A stretch of DNA of 30,892 nucleotides from JBGPHT01 sp041484525 (GTDB lineage: Bacteria > Acidobacteriota > Terriglobia > Bryobacterales > Bryobacteraceae), in contig JBGPHT010000089.1 of the NCBI GenBank assembly GCA_041484525.1, positions 1 to 30,892 on the forward strand, in the 5' to 3' direction. Below the pieces are notes generated by a model that worked only from the letters and a program-made list of their open reading frames with translations, was not told the DNA's origin and did no database searches. Within the stretch, counting starts at the first letter, position 1. Every line of letters starts with the position of its first letter. A program made the translations under genes and the position numbers. Below, in pieces: positions 13,212 to 21,591 of this stretch.

Positions 13212-15716
13212 CTACTGGATCGGCGTGTCGTCCGTTACGTCGCCGTTCTCGACGGTTTCCGCGTCGGGGATCACCGATGCCGCCGCCACCTTGTCGGTCT
13301 CTTCGAGCGAGACCAGGCGCACGCCCTGCGTCGAGCGGCCCGCCTGCCGAATGGTCCCGGATTCGATGCGGATGATCTTGCCGTTCTGGCTGACGATCAT
13401 CAGGTCCGAATCCTCCTTCACCGAGAGCACCGCCACCACCTGGCCGGTTTTCTTGGTCGTCTTCATATTGATGACGCCTTTGCCGCCGCGGTTGGTGAGC
13501 CGGTAATCCACAAGCGGAGTCCGTTTGCCGTAGCCGTGCTCGGCAATGGAAAGAATCAGCCCGTCCTTCTCCACCACTTCCATCCCGATCAGCACATCGC
13601 CTTCCGACAGATCCATGGCGCGCACGCCGCGCGCCGGCCGTCCCATCGGGCGCACTGCGCTCTCCGCGAACCGGATGGCCTGTCCGTCGTGCGAGCCCAG
13701 GAAGATGTAGTTCTCGCCGTTGGTGATGCGAGCCGCAATCAGCTCGTCACCCTCGTCCAGGCTCAGCGCGATAATGCCGCGCGACATCGGGTTGTCGAAC
13801 TCCGTCAGCTCCGATTTCTTGATCACGCCCTTCTGCGTCACCATCACGATGAACCGGTCGGGCACGAAGTCCTTCACCGAAAGGAAGCCCTTCGCGGTCT
13901 CGTCGTTCTGCAGGCTGATGAGATTGGAAATGTGCTTGCCCTTGCCGGTGGTGCTGGCGTCGGGGATCTCGTAAGCCTTCAGCCAGTACACGCGCCCGCG
14001 CGTGGTGAAGATCAGCAGGTAGCTATGGGTGGACGCGATGATCAGGTGCTCCACCACGTCCTCGGCGCGCGTGCCCATGCCGATGCGGCCCTTGCCGCCG
14101 CGCGTCTGGCGGCGGTACGTATCGACCGCGGTGCGCTTCAGGTATCCGCCGCGCGTGACCGTGATGGCGACGTCCTCTACCGCCACCAGGTCTTCCAGCT
14201 TGATCTCGCCGGTATCTTCGATGATCTGGGTGCGGCGTTCGTCGCCGAATTCCTTCTGAACCTCGCGCAGCTCCTTGACGATGAGGTCGCGCAGCACTTT
14301 GTCCGAGCCCAGGATTTCCAGGTATTCGGCGATGCGCCGCTGGATGTCGGCCAGCTCGTCCAGGATCTTCTGCTGCTCCATCCCGGTGAGGCGCTGCAAC
14401 TGCAGCTCGATGATGGCCTGCGCCTGCTTCTCGCTGAACTGGAACCCCGTGATGAGCGCATCGCGCGCTTCTTTCGGACCCTTGGCGGCGCGAATCAGCC
14501 GGATTACTTCGTCCAGATTATCCAGCGCTTTTTGGAAGCCGAGCAAGATGTGCTCGCGCTCGCGGCACCGGCGCAGCTCGTATTCCGTGCGCCGCCTGAC
14601 CACGTCCACGCGATGCTCGACGAAAAACTTGAGCATGTCGAGCAGCCCCAGCTCGCGCGGCTGCCCGTTCACAATCGAAAGCATGATGATGCCGAAGCTG
14701 ATCTGCAGTTGCGTGTGCTTGTACAGATTGTTCAGAATCACTTCCGCCTGCTCGCCGCGCTTCAGCTCGAAGACGATGCGCATGCCGTCGCGGTCGCTCT
14801 CATCGCGGATGTCGCCGATGCCCTCGATCCGCTTCTCGTTCACCATCGCCGAGCACTGCTCGATCAGCTTCGACTTGTTGACCTGGTAAGGAATCTCGGT
14901 GACGATGATCTGTTCCTTGTCCTTGCCCATCTTCTCGATCGCCGCTTTGGCGCGAATCTTGAGCGTGCCGCGACCGCGCGTGAACGCATCGAAGATTCCG
15001 TTCCGTCCCAGGATGAAACCGCCGGTCGGGAAATCGGGACCCTGCACCATCTCGAGGAGCTTCGGTAGCTGCGTGGCCGGATGCAGAATCAGGTGGATGG
15101 TGGCGTTGACGATTTCGGTGAGGTTGTGCGGCGGAATATTCGTCGCCATGCCGACGGCGATGCCGGCCGAGCCGTTCACCAGCAGGTTCGGCACCCGCGT
15201 CGGCAGCACTTCCGGCTCTACCGTGCTGTCGTCATAGTTGGGCCGGAAATCGACGGTCTCCTTGTCGATGTCCTCGAGTAGCGCAGTGGCGATGCGCGAA
15301 AGCCGCGCCTCGGTGTACCGCATGGCCGCCGGCGGATCGCCGTCGATCGAGCCGAAATTTCCCTGCCCATCTACCAGCGGGTAGCGCATCACGAAGGACT
15401 GCGCCATGCGAACCAGGGTGTCATAGATGGCGCTGTCGCCGTGCGGGTGATACTTTCCCATGACGTCGCCGGTGATTCTGGCGCACTTTTTCGTGGCCCG
15501 GTTGGGCGCGAGACCCATCTCGTTCATGCCGTAAAGAATGCGGCGATGGACGGGCTTGAGGCCGTCGCGGATGTCCGGCAGCGCGCGCCCCACGATCACG
15601 CTCATGGCGTAATCGAGGTACGATCGCTTCATCTCATCTTCGATATTGATGGGGACGAGATTGCCGCCCGGCGGAGGTCCGGACGGTGCTTGCGGTGGTT
15701 CTTCCTGGTCAGCCAA
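13212..15716 (-). CDS. gyrA: DNA gyrase subunit A
   Basis: The 834-residue breakage-reunion subunit of gyrase, which introduces negative supercoils with GyrB. The catalytic Tyr is 134 (AAMRYTEARLS). The quinolone-resistance region is wild type, with GDSAIYDTLVRMAQ placing Ser95 and Asp99 at E. coli positions 83 and 87. The GyrA box QTRGGKG (537-543) needed for DNA wrapping is present, which distinguishes gyrase from topoisomerase IV. The six C-terminal beta-pinwheel repeats follow, ending in an acidic tail. The start is TTG at 15716, supported by AGAGGAG seven bases upstream. No gyrB is in the window. It has its own promoter at 15749-15777, and larE follows within 20 bases. Confidence 0.97.
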   Translation of the reverse strand: MADQEEPPQAPSGPPPGGNLVPINIEDEMKRSYLDYAMSVIVGRALPDIRDGLKPVHRRILYGMNEMGLAPNRATKKCARITGDVMGKYHPHGDSAIYDTLVRMAQSFVMRYPLVDGQGNFGSIDGDPPAAMRYTEARLSRIATALLEDIDKETVDFRPNYDDSTVEPEVLPTRVPNLLVNGSAGIAVGMATNIPPHNLTEIVNATIHLILHPATQLPKLLEMVQGPDFPTGGFILGRNGIFDAFTRGRGTLKIRAKAAIEKMGKDKEQIIVTEIPYQVNKSKLIEQCSAMVNEKRIEGIGDIRDESDRDGMRIVFELKRGEQAEVILNNLYKHTQLQISFGIIMLSIVNGQPRELGLLDMLKFFVEHRVDVVRRRTEYELRRCREREHILLGFQKALDNLDEVIRLIRAAKGPKEARDALITGFQFSEKQAQAIIELQLQRLTGMEQQKILDELADIQRRIAEYLEILGSDKVLRDLIVKELREVQKEFGDERRTQIIEDTGEIKLEDLVAVEDVAITVTRGGYLKRTAVDTYRRQTRGGKGRIGMGTRAEDVVEHLIIASTHSYLLIFTTRGRVYWLKAYEIPDASTTGKGKHISNLISLQNDETAKGFLSVKDFVPDRFIVMVTQKGVIKKSELTEFDNPMSRGIIALSLDEGDELIAARITNGENYIFLGSHDGQAIRFAESAVRPMGRPARGVRAMDLSEGDVLIGMEVVEKDGLILSIAEHGYGKRTPLVDYRLTNRGGKGVINMKTTKKTGQVVAVLSVKEDSDLMIVSQNGKIIRIESGTIRQAGRSTQGVRLVSLEETDKVAAASVIPDAETVENGDVTDDTPIQ

Positions 15717-15748
15717 CGAATGACTCCTCTGATTGGGGGTTAAGTGCT

Positions 15749-15777
15749 ATTTTACCAAGAATTTACTCGGAAGTGAA
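15749..15777 (-). promoter_or_regulatory. Promoter of gyrA
   Basis: On the minus strand, TTCACT (15777-15772), a 17-base spacer, then TAAAAT (15754-15749). The predicted leader of about 25-30 bases carries the AGAGGAG ribosome binding site used by the TTG start. Confidence 0.55.
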
Positions 15778-15802
15778 GAGGTTGGCGGTTTCGTCTTTTC
15801 TT

Positions 15803-15830
15803 CGGCTCCCTAACTCCGGAATTAGAGCCG
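15803..15830 (-). terminator. Hairpin spanning the stop of the sugar-nucleotide dehydrogenase gene
   Basis: CGGCTC (15803-15808) pairs with GAGCCG (15825-15830), with an inner CTAA/TTAG pair, around the TAA stop at 15822-15824. No U-tract follows on the minus strand, so it is at best a weak or factor-dependent terminator between the operon and gyrA. Confidence 0.3.
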
Positions 15831-17147
15831 CACAATCTTCGGCGAGTTGAACTTCTTCAGCGCGTTCCGCGTGTCCACGATCAGACGCGCGCGCTCCACC
15901 AGCGCCGCATAGTCGAAGGTGCTGTGGTCGGTCACGATCACCACGCAGTCGGCGGCGGCGGCCGTGGACTCGGGCATCGATTCCACGCTTAGGCCGTCCA
16001 GGCGCAGCACCGGAACGCGCGGGTCGGTGTAGGTGACGTTGGCGCCGCGCTTCATCAAAAGCAGCATCACGTCCAGCGCGGGACTCTCGCGCATGTCGTC
16101 GATATCGCGTTTGTAGGCCACGCCCATCACGTGAATGTGGCTCCCCTTGACCGGCTTGCTGGCGTCGTTGAGCGCGGTCTGGATTTTCTCGACGACGAAG
16201 TGCGGCATCTGACCGTTGATGTAGCCGGCCAGCTCGATGAAGCGCGCTTCAATGCCCGCTTGCTTGGTTTTCCACGAAAGGTAGAAAGGGTCGATGGGAA
16301 TGCAGTGGCCGCCCAAACCGGGGCCGGGATAGAACGGCATAAACCCGAACGGCTTGGTGGAGGCGGCGTCGATCACTTCCCACACGTTGATCCCGATGCG
16401 GTCGCACATCAGGGCCATCTCGTTCGCCAGGCCAATGTTGATCATGCGGAACGTGTTCTCGAGCAGCTTGACCATCTCCGCCACCTGGGTCGAGCTGACC
16501 GGCACCACAGTCTCGAGCGCCTGCGCGTAGAATAGCCGGCCCAGTTCAGTGCAGGCTGCGGTACAACCACCCACCACTTTGGGAATGTTCGAGGTCTGAT
16601 ACCTCGGATTGCCCGGGTCGACGCGCTCGGGTGAGAAGCACAGAAAGAAATCCTGACCCACTTCGAGACCGGACTTCGCGAGCATCGGCAGGACCACTTC
16701 GTCCGTCGTGCCGGGATAGGTCGTCGACTCCAGGATGATCAGCATGCCGGCGTGGAAGTGGCGCGCAATCTCCTGCGTGGCGGACACGATGAAGCTCATG
16801 TCCGGGTCCTTGGTTTTGCGCAGCGGAGTGGGCACGCAGATGTTGACGGTGTCCAACTCGAGGACAGATGAAAAATCGGTGGTGGCCCGTAGCTTTCCGG
16901 ATGCGACCAGCGGCGCCAGCGTCGAACTGGGGATGTCACTTATGTACGAATCGCCGGCATTGACGCGCTTCGTCTTCTCTTCACTGACGTCGATCCCGGT
17001 GACGGTGAACCCTGCTTTGGCGAATTCCACCGCCAGCGGAAGGCCCACGTAGCCGAGGCCCACGATCCCGACGCGCGCCGTTCGGGTGCGGATCTTGTCT
17101 TCCAGAATCCTGGCTGTGGCGTCAGTCTCGATTTGCACTTCGGGCAT
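15822..17147 (-). CDS. Nucleotide-sugar 6-dehydrogenase (UDP-GlcNAc/UDP-Glc type)
   Basis: A 441-residue enzyme of the UDP-glucose/GDP-mannose dehydrogenase family. It oxidises C6 of a nucleotide sugar to a uronic acid in two NAD-dependent steps. The NAD-binding loop GLGYVGLPLA starts at residue 30. The central segment CVPTPLRKTKDPD and FSPERVDPGNP (171-181) and the catalytic Cys282 in PGPGLGGHCIPIDPFYLSWK match the WbpA/WecC-type subgroup, which uses UDP-GlcNAc or UDP-ManNAc, more than UDP-glucose enzymes. The product would feed capsule, O-antigen or other surface glycan. It begins 13 bases after the dapF stop and is the last gene of a minus-strand operon that also has a GT-C glycosyltransferase. 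The exact substrate is not certain. Confidence 0.88.
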   Translation of the reverse strand: MPEVQIETDATARILEDKIRTRTARVGIVGLGYVGLPLAVEFAKAGFTVTGIDVSEEKTKRVNAGDSYISDIPSSTLAPLVASGKLRATTDFSSVLELDTVNICVPTPLRKTKDPDMSFIVSATQEIARHFHAGMLIILESTTYPGTTDEVVLPMLAKSGLEVGQDFFLCFSPERVDPGNPRYQTSNIPKVVGGCTAACTELGRLFYAQALETVVPVSSTQVAEMVKLLENTFRMINIGLANEMALMCDRIGINVWEVIDAASTKPFGFMPFYPGPGLGGHCIPIDPFYLSWKTKQAGIEARFIELAGYINGQMPHFVVEKIQTALNDASKPVKGSHIHVMGVAYKRDIDDMRESPALDVMLLLMKRGANVTYTDPRVPVLRLDGLSVESMPESTAAAADCVVIVTDHSTFDYAALVERARLIVDTRNALKKFNSPKIVRL

Positions 17148-17160
17148 TGTGCCTATTTTC

Positions 17161-17955
17161 TCACACGAAGAACTCGCCCTCGCCGATGATCTCCGCGGGG
17201 CCGGTGAGAAACACGTCTTCCTCCAGGCGGATGTCGATGGGACCGGCCGCGGTAAGCACCCGCACCGGCGATTGCGCCATGCCGCGCGCCACGGCGGTGA
17301 AGGCGGCGCCAGTCGAACCCGTGCCCGAGCTCATCGTCTCTCCCGCCCCGCGCTCGTAGAATCGGACGTCGATGGTGTGCGCGTCCACTGGCTTGAGAAA
17401 GCTGACATTGGTGCGCTTCGGAAAATGCGGGTGGGATTCGATCTCGACGCCCATCGCGCGCCAGTCGAAATCGAAGTTCTCGACCGGCACGGCGCATTGC
17501 GGATTGCCCACCCACAGGATGGTGACGTCGCGCGCCCCAGTCGAGAGGGGCAGTGGAAATCGCGCGGCCGTGATCTCGGGACGGCCCATGTTCATCTCGA
17601 ATTCGTAAGCCAGTCCGTCGCGCTTCAGCAGCTTCAGGGTCTTGATACCGGCGCCGGTCCGAATGCGCACCGCGCCGGCCGCATGACCGTGGCGGATCAG
17701 GAAAGCGGCGGCGCAGCGCGTGCCGTTGCCCGAGATCTCGGCCGTGCTGCCATCCGAGTTATAGAGCTGGATGCCGCCATCGGCCTCGCCATCCGCGGGT
17801 GGATCGACCAGCATCCAGCCATCGGCGCCGATGCCGGTGTGCCGGTCGCAGATGGCGCGCGCGTATTTGGCATGGTCGTCCGCGGGCGCGTCGCTTCGCC
17901 AGGTGAGCAGAAAATCGTTACGCGCGCCGTGTGCCTTGGTGAACGGAATCGTCAC
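17161..17955 (-). CDS. dapF: Diaminopimelate epimerase-like protein with Ser at second catalytic position
   Basis: DapF interconverts LL- and meso-diaminopimelate for lysine and murein, using two Cys as acid and base. The 264-residue protein has the family features: HGARNDF at the N terminus, GIGADG (41-46), YNSDGSTAEISGNGTRC with the first catalytic Cys81, GNPQCAV, and the second-half motif ERGAGETMSSGTGSTGAA. In canonical enzymes that last motif reads ACGTG with the second catalytic Cys; here the position is Ser210. Either the lineage uses a Ser/Cys pair, as some proline-racemase-superfamily enzymes do, or activity is altered. Start GTG at 17955 overlaps the ybjQ stop in GTGA, implying translational coupling. 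No other lysine gene is nearby. Confidence 0.85.
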   Translation of the reverse strand: MTIPFTKAHGARNDFLLTWRSDAPADDHAKYARAICDRHTGIGADGWMLVDPPADGEADGGIQLYNSDGSTAEISGNGTRCAAAFLIRHGHAAGAVRIRTGAGIKTLKLLKRDGLAYEFEMNMGRPEITAARFPLPLSTGARDVTILWVGNPQCAVPVENFDFDWRAMGVEIESHPHFPKRTNVSFLKPVDAHTIDVRFYERGAGETMSSGTGSTGAAFTAVARGMAQSPVRVLTAAGPIDIRLEEDVFLTGPAEIIGEGEFFV

Positions 17956-18287
17956 GGCAGCGGCTCGACCTGCACCGCGGTGCCGTAGGCCAGCACTTCG
18001 GTGACGCCCTGCATGATCTCGGTGGCGTCGTAGTGCATCCCGATGATGGCGTTGGCGCCGTGCTCGTTGGCGTGCTGGATCATGAGTTCGAAGGCGTCCC
18101 CGCGCGTCTGCTCGCAGAGATTGCTGAACAGCGAGATGTTGCCGCCGACGATGGTTTGCAGGCTGGCGCCGATGGTTCCCACCAGCGAGCGCGAGCGCAC
18201 CACGATTCCCCTCACGATTCCGAGGTTGCGCTTGATGCGGTAGCCAGGCAGTTCGAAAGCAGTCGTAACGTTTTCATGGACGATCAT
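17952..18287 (-). CDS. YbjQ/UPF0145 (DUF74) family protein
   Basis: A 111-residue protein of the YbjQ family, a pentamer-forming fold proposed to bind metal; its cell role is not established. Family signatures seen: the GIVRGIVVRSRSLVGTIGA strand-turn, the Glu/Arg-rich segment LCEQTRGDAFELMIQHANEHGANAIIGMHYD, and the C-terminal AYGTAVQVEPL strand. The length is normal. ATG at 18287 is preceded by AGGAGAG six to seven bases upstream. Its 5' end overlaps the 3' end of the glycosyltransferase gene by 14 bases and its stop overlaps the dapF start by four, so it sits in the middle of a tightly coupled operon. Confidence 0.88.
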   Translation of the reverse strand: MIVHENVTTAFELPGYRIKRNLGIVRGIVVRSRSLVGTIGASLQTIVGGNISLFSNLCEQTRGDAFELMIQHANEHGANAIIGMHYDATEIMQGVTEVLAYGTAVQVEPLP

Positions 18288-19863
18288 GCAGCTCTCCTAG
18301 TCGCCGGTAAATTTCAATCGCCGGCTCGTCTTTTTCCACGATAGTCAATACCAGGTCGTAGTGTATGCCGTACCGCGCGGCACGCTCGATGAGGGGATGG
18401 ATACCGTCGCGGCCCACCGCGCCCACAGCCCACTCGTGCCGAAGATGCAGATCCGGACGCGACAGGGTGGCGTCGTATTGCAGGCCGTTATCGGCGCTGA
18501 ACGTCTGGCGGATCGGAATGCCCATCGTGCGCCAGATGCCGGTGAGATCTCCAAACGAAGTGATGATCCCGGAACCGGACCGGTAGCGGGGCTTCAGGTA
18601 CTCCGCGGCCTTGCGAGTCCACGCGCGGCGGCCTTCGGAGTTGCGGCGCGACTCCTCCCATGTGACCCAGGCGCCCGGTTGCCTATTCGCCAGCCAGTGA
18701 ACCGATCCGGCCAGCACGATCAACATGGCGATGACTGGCCGGGCGCCGCGAGGGACCGCGGTGACGAGCGCGGCCGCGGCGATCACCAGCAGCGGGAACA
18801 CGGCGGTGCCGTAGCGCGTGTTGTAGTACGAGTGCCAGCCGAGCGTGGGGACATAGATGGGATTGTCGCCGGCGTGGAACGCCCACGTGTAGAACACGCC
18901 GGGAAGCGCGAGCAGCAGGATCGGCCAGAAGGCGCGGCGGGCCAGGGCGACCACGATGCCGGCGAGCGCCATCAGTCCCACACCGGGGCCGGCGCAGAGT
19001 TCGGCGGCGGTTCGGTAATAAAGGAAGGAGGCGGACCAGTCGCCCTTGCCCAAATAGGGCTGGCTTTTCTGAATGGCCCTCGAGGAGTACGGGCCGCGGA
19101 AGAAGTCGAGAGCATCACCCGTAATCCACCAGTTGTGCCCTAGCCAGAAGACGGGGCCTACGGCGGCAATGATCGAGAAGACCAGGGCGACGGCGAACCG
19201 GCGGCGGCCGGCCGCGAAGACGAACCAGGCTGCCGCGAAAGGGATGAGGAACCAGCCGTCGTAGCGTGTCAGCGTGGCTAGAGTGGCCGCAATTCCTGCG
19301 CCCGCCACGGCGCCCCAACCCTGCGTCTGGCGGAAGCGCACGCTGAAGTAGAGCAGCGCCAGGAAGCAGGCCGCGAAGATGGATTCGCTCATCGGAATGG
19401 ATTGCAGGTATAGGATATTCGGGTTCAAGGCATAAAGCGCGGTAGCCGTAAGCGCCGCGGCGAGCGAATCGAAAATGCGGCGCACGGCGGCGAACAGGAA
19501 CGATCCGGCGATGACGAAACCGGCTGCCGATGGGATCGCGCCCGCGATTCCGCTGTGCCACCACGCGTCCACGCGGACGAAGGGCAGCATCAGCAAGTGG
19601 GGCAGCGGCAGCCAGACGGTGCCGAGTTCGTCGTAGCCGGGCGTCAGCGAATCGACCAGCTCGCGCGCGCGATTCAGGTGCGCTTCGGCGTCGCCGTAAT
19701 AGAGCAGCCAGCCGTGGCTGGCGAAGAACCAGACGGCGGCGGCGCTCCAGACGGCCAGGATGGCGGTGACGGGCGCGACGCTAAAAAGCCGTGCAATCCT
19801 TGAACTCCCGATAGCGCGCCTCGATTTCGTCGCGGGTGAGCGTGCGGAACCGGTCCACCCCAA
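18274..19863 (-). CDS. GT-C fold membrane glycosyltransferase (family 39-like)
   Basis: A polytopic membrane protein with about ten or more hydrophobic spans. The first periplasmic loop carries YYGDAEAHLNRARELVD (Asp58, Glu60), the acidic motif expected of polyprenyl-phosphate-sugar-dependent GT-C enzymes. TRYDGWFLIPFAAAWF and YYNTRYGTAVFPLL are also typical of this group. A soluble C-terminal domain of about 120 residues follows the last span. It would transfer a sugar from a lipid carrier to a glycan or protein at the outer face of the inner membrane; donor and acceptor are unknown. The only possible in-frame start before the first span is TTG at 19863, which overlaps the kinase gene by 83 bases and has no Shine-Dalgarno, so the start is uncertain. 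It overlaps ybjQ by 14 bases. Confidence 0.75.
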   Translation of the reverse strand: MGWTGSARSPATKSRRAIGSSRIARLFSVAPVTAILAVWSAAAVWFFASHGWLLYYGDAEAHLNRARELVDSLTPGYDELGTVWLPLPHLLMLPFVRVDAWWHSGIAGAIPSAAGFVIAGSFLFAAVRRIFDSLAAALTATALYALNPNILYLQSIPMSESIFAACFLALLYFSVRFRQTQGWGAVAGAGIAATLATLTRYDGWFLIPFAAAWFVFAAGRRRFAVALVFSIIAAVGPVFWLGHNWWITGDALDFFRGPYSSRAIQKSQPYLGKGDWSASFLYYRTAAELCAGPGVGLMALAGIVVALARRAFWPILLLALPGVFYTWAFHAGDNPIYVPTLGWHSYYNTRYGTAVFPLLVIAAAALVTAVPRGARPVIAMLIVLAGSVHWLANRQPGAWVTWEESRRNSEGRRAWTRKAAEYLKPRYRSGSGIITSFGDLTGIWRTMGIPIRQTFSADNGLQYDATLSRPDLHLRHEWAVGAVGRDGIHPLIERAARYGIHYDLVLTIVEKDEPAIEIYRRLGELHDRP

Positions 19864-20701
19864 ATTTTTCGCAGCAGAAACTCCCCATCACCGATCCGTA
19901 GATCACGGCGCGGCACAATTCCGCGAAGTCGATGTCGCCGCTCGAGGGATCGATCCCGCGTCCCGCCAGGTAGCCGATGAATCCGCCGGCGAAGCTGTCG
20001 CCCGCGCCGGTGGGGTCGAACACATAATCCAACAAGTAGCCCGGCGCCATGAAGTGGCACTCGCGGCGGAACAGCAAAGCGCCGTATTCACCGCGCTTGA
20101 TAATTAAGGTGTGCGGCCCCATTTCCATGATGCTGGCCGCGGCGCGGCGCAGGTTACGCTCGCGCGAAAGCAGGCGGGCTTCGCTGTCGTTGATGAGCAG
20201 GAAATCCCACTGCTTGATGGTCTCGAGCAACTGGCCGCGAAAATCGTTGATCCAATAGTTCATGGTGTCGCCGCCGGTGAGCCGGACGTCGCTCATCTGC
20301 GCGCGCACCGATTTCTGCAGCTCCGGCTGGATGTTGCCGAGGAACAGGTACCGATCCGAACGGTACGATTCCGGCAGCCGCGGATTGAAGCCGGCGAACA
20401 CGTTGAGATCGGTGCGCAACGTGGTGCGGTCGTTCATATCGGCGGAGTAGACGCCCGACCAGAAGAACGTCTTGCCGTCAGGCACGCGCTCGAGGCCGGC
20501 CAGGTCGATGTTGCGCGAGGCCAGCAGGTCCACGTCCTCCTGCGCAAAATCGTCGCCCACCACGGCCACGATGCGGACGGGCGTGAAGTACCCGGCGGCG
20601 AGTGCGATATACGTAGCGGCTCCGCCCAGCATGCGGTCCACTTTCCCATGCGGCGTTTCGACGCCGTCATAGGCAACGGATCCAACTACGACGAGTGACA
20701 T
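19781..20701 (-). CDS. PfkB-family carbohydrate kinase
   Basis: A 306-residue ribokinase-fold kinase. The N-terminal GGAATYIALAA (26-36) matches the substrate-side GG motif. The C-terminal signature DPTGAGDSFAGGF (229-241) holds the catalytic base Asp235 and the anion hole. The lid segment and VGDDFAQEDVDLL also fit. It phosphorylates a sugar or nucleoside-type hydroxyl in the cytosol; nothing in the sequence fixes the substrate. It is the first gene of a minus-strand operon of five overlapping or closely spaced genes. The ATG at 20701 has no Shine-Dalgarno; TACAAT lies ten bases upstream, so the leader is very short. Confidence 0.88.
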   Translation of the reverse strand: MSLVVVGSVAYDGVETPHGKVDRMLGGAATYIALAAGYFTPVRIVAVVGDDFAQEDVDLLASRNIDLAGLERVPDGKTFFWSGVYSADMNDRTTLRTDLNVFAGFNPRLPESYRSDRYLFLGNIQPELQKSVRAQMSDVRLTGGDTMNYWINDFRGQLLETIKQWDFLLINDSEARLLSRERNLRRAAASIMEMGPHTLIIKRGEYGALLFRRECHFMAPGYLLDYVFDPTGAGDSFAGGFIGYLAGRGIDPSSGDIDFAELCRAVIYGSVMGSFCCEKFGVDRFRTLTRDEIEARYREFKDCTAF

Positions 20702-20711
20702 GTAAGAGAAG

Positions 20712-20717
20712 ATTGTA
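20712..20717 (-). promoter_or_regulatory. -10-like box before the PfkB kinase operon
   Basis: TACAAT on the minus strand, ten bases before the ATG; the -35 is weak. It would give a leader of only a few bases and no ribosome binding site. Confidence 0.35.
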
Positions 20718-20743
20718 GCAGCGAGGGGGAGAAGTACGGCGAG

Positions 20744-21559
20744 CTACAGCGCGAGCTTGCCCCGGTACTTCATTTCCTTGAAATCGAATTTCGCCTTGAC
20801 GATCAAGCCGCCGAGGCGCGTGTGGAAGAGCACTTCCTTGTCGTCCGCGGAGAGGTCGATGGCCTGCCGTGAGAATCCGAATAGGAAAATGTGGCTGGAG
20901 CTGGGCTGCTGCCACGCGACGCCGGCTTGCGCCAGGTCCTTGCCCTTAGGCGCAATAGTAGTGAACTGCTTGGCGTCCTCGAGCGCTTCTTTCTGCGACG
21001 CGGCCGTGTCCTGGTCGTCGTCGTCCGCCCGGCGAATGCGGCGACTCAGCAGCGGAATGCCGCTGACGCCGATCGCATAATGATCCTTGAAAATATCCGG
21101 CAGCTCACTCTTCAGGGCTTCCCGAATCGGCAGCGCGCTTTCCCAGCGAACGATGCCTTTGAACGCCGACCCGCCGCCCTGACGTCCGCGACCGCCGCCG
21201 CCACGCCCTCCACCACCGCCCGGCATCCCCATTCCACCACCGCGGCGCGGCAGACCGATTCCACCAATGCCGCCGATCCCGATGCTGGGGCCGCGCCCGG
21301 TCCCACCGCCGCCTCCCGGGTAGCCGCCGCCCGTCCGCTGCGTGCCCCCGCCGTCGCCGTAACCGCCGCCTTCGCCCGGTGCATAATCGGCCGCCACTTC
21401 CTTCGCCCACGGCGATTTGGTGAGCAGCCTGTCGATGTCTTCTGAAGTCCAATCGGCAGGCGGCTTTTTGTTCCAGACGTCACCCGAGGCGTACAACCGA
21501 GGCAAGCCGGCTACGCCCGCTGCGGCAAGGGTCAGCACATGGCGCCGTGTAAGAATCAT
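20744..21559 (-). CDS. Secreted Gly-rich protein with N-terminal SPWAK motif
   Basis: A 271-residue protein with no assigned function. The N terminus MILTRRHVLTLAAAGVAGL has a twin-Arg followed by a hydrophobic stretch, so Tat or Sec export is likely. Next comes PADWTSEDIDRLLTKSPWAKEV (about 35-56), a motif I associate with acidobacterial secreted proteins. Residues about 60-135 are almost pure Gly with Arg, Pro and Met, a low-complexity linker. The C-terminal half (RWESALPIREALKSELPDI to the end) is a folded alpha/beta region with an acidic patch RADDDDQD, ending KFDFKEMKYRGKLAL. No catalytic motif is seen. It stands alone, 32 bases downstream of the acetyltransferase gene on the same strand. 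Confidence 0.75.
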   Translation of the reverse strand: MILTRRHVLTLAAAGVAGLPRLYASGDVWNKKPPADWTSEDIDRLLTKSPWAKEVAADYAPGEGGGYGDGGGTQRTGGGYPGGGGGTGRGPSIGIGGIGGIGLPRRGGGMGMPGGGGGRGGGGRGRQGGGSAFKGIVRWESALPIREALKSELPDIFKDHYAIGVSGIPLLSRRIRRADDDDQDTAASQKEALEDAKQFTTIAPKGKDLAQAGVAWQQPSSSHIFLFGFSRQAIDLSADDKEVLFHTRLGGLIVKAKFDFKEMKYRGKLAL

Positions 21560-21591
21560 GACAGGTTGGACGGGCGAGAGGGCTCGCGGGG

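Noticed and set aside
13173..15068. 631-codon plus-strand frame opposite gyrA
   Set aside because: Its length comes from GC-rich codon bias of gyrA on the other strand; the translation has no family resemblance.
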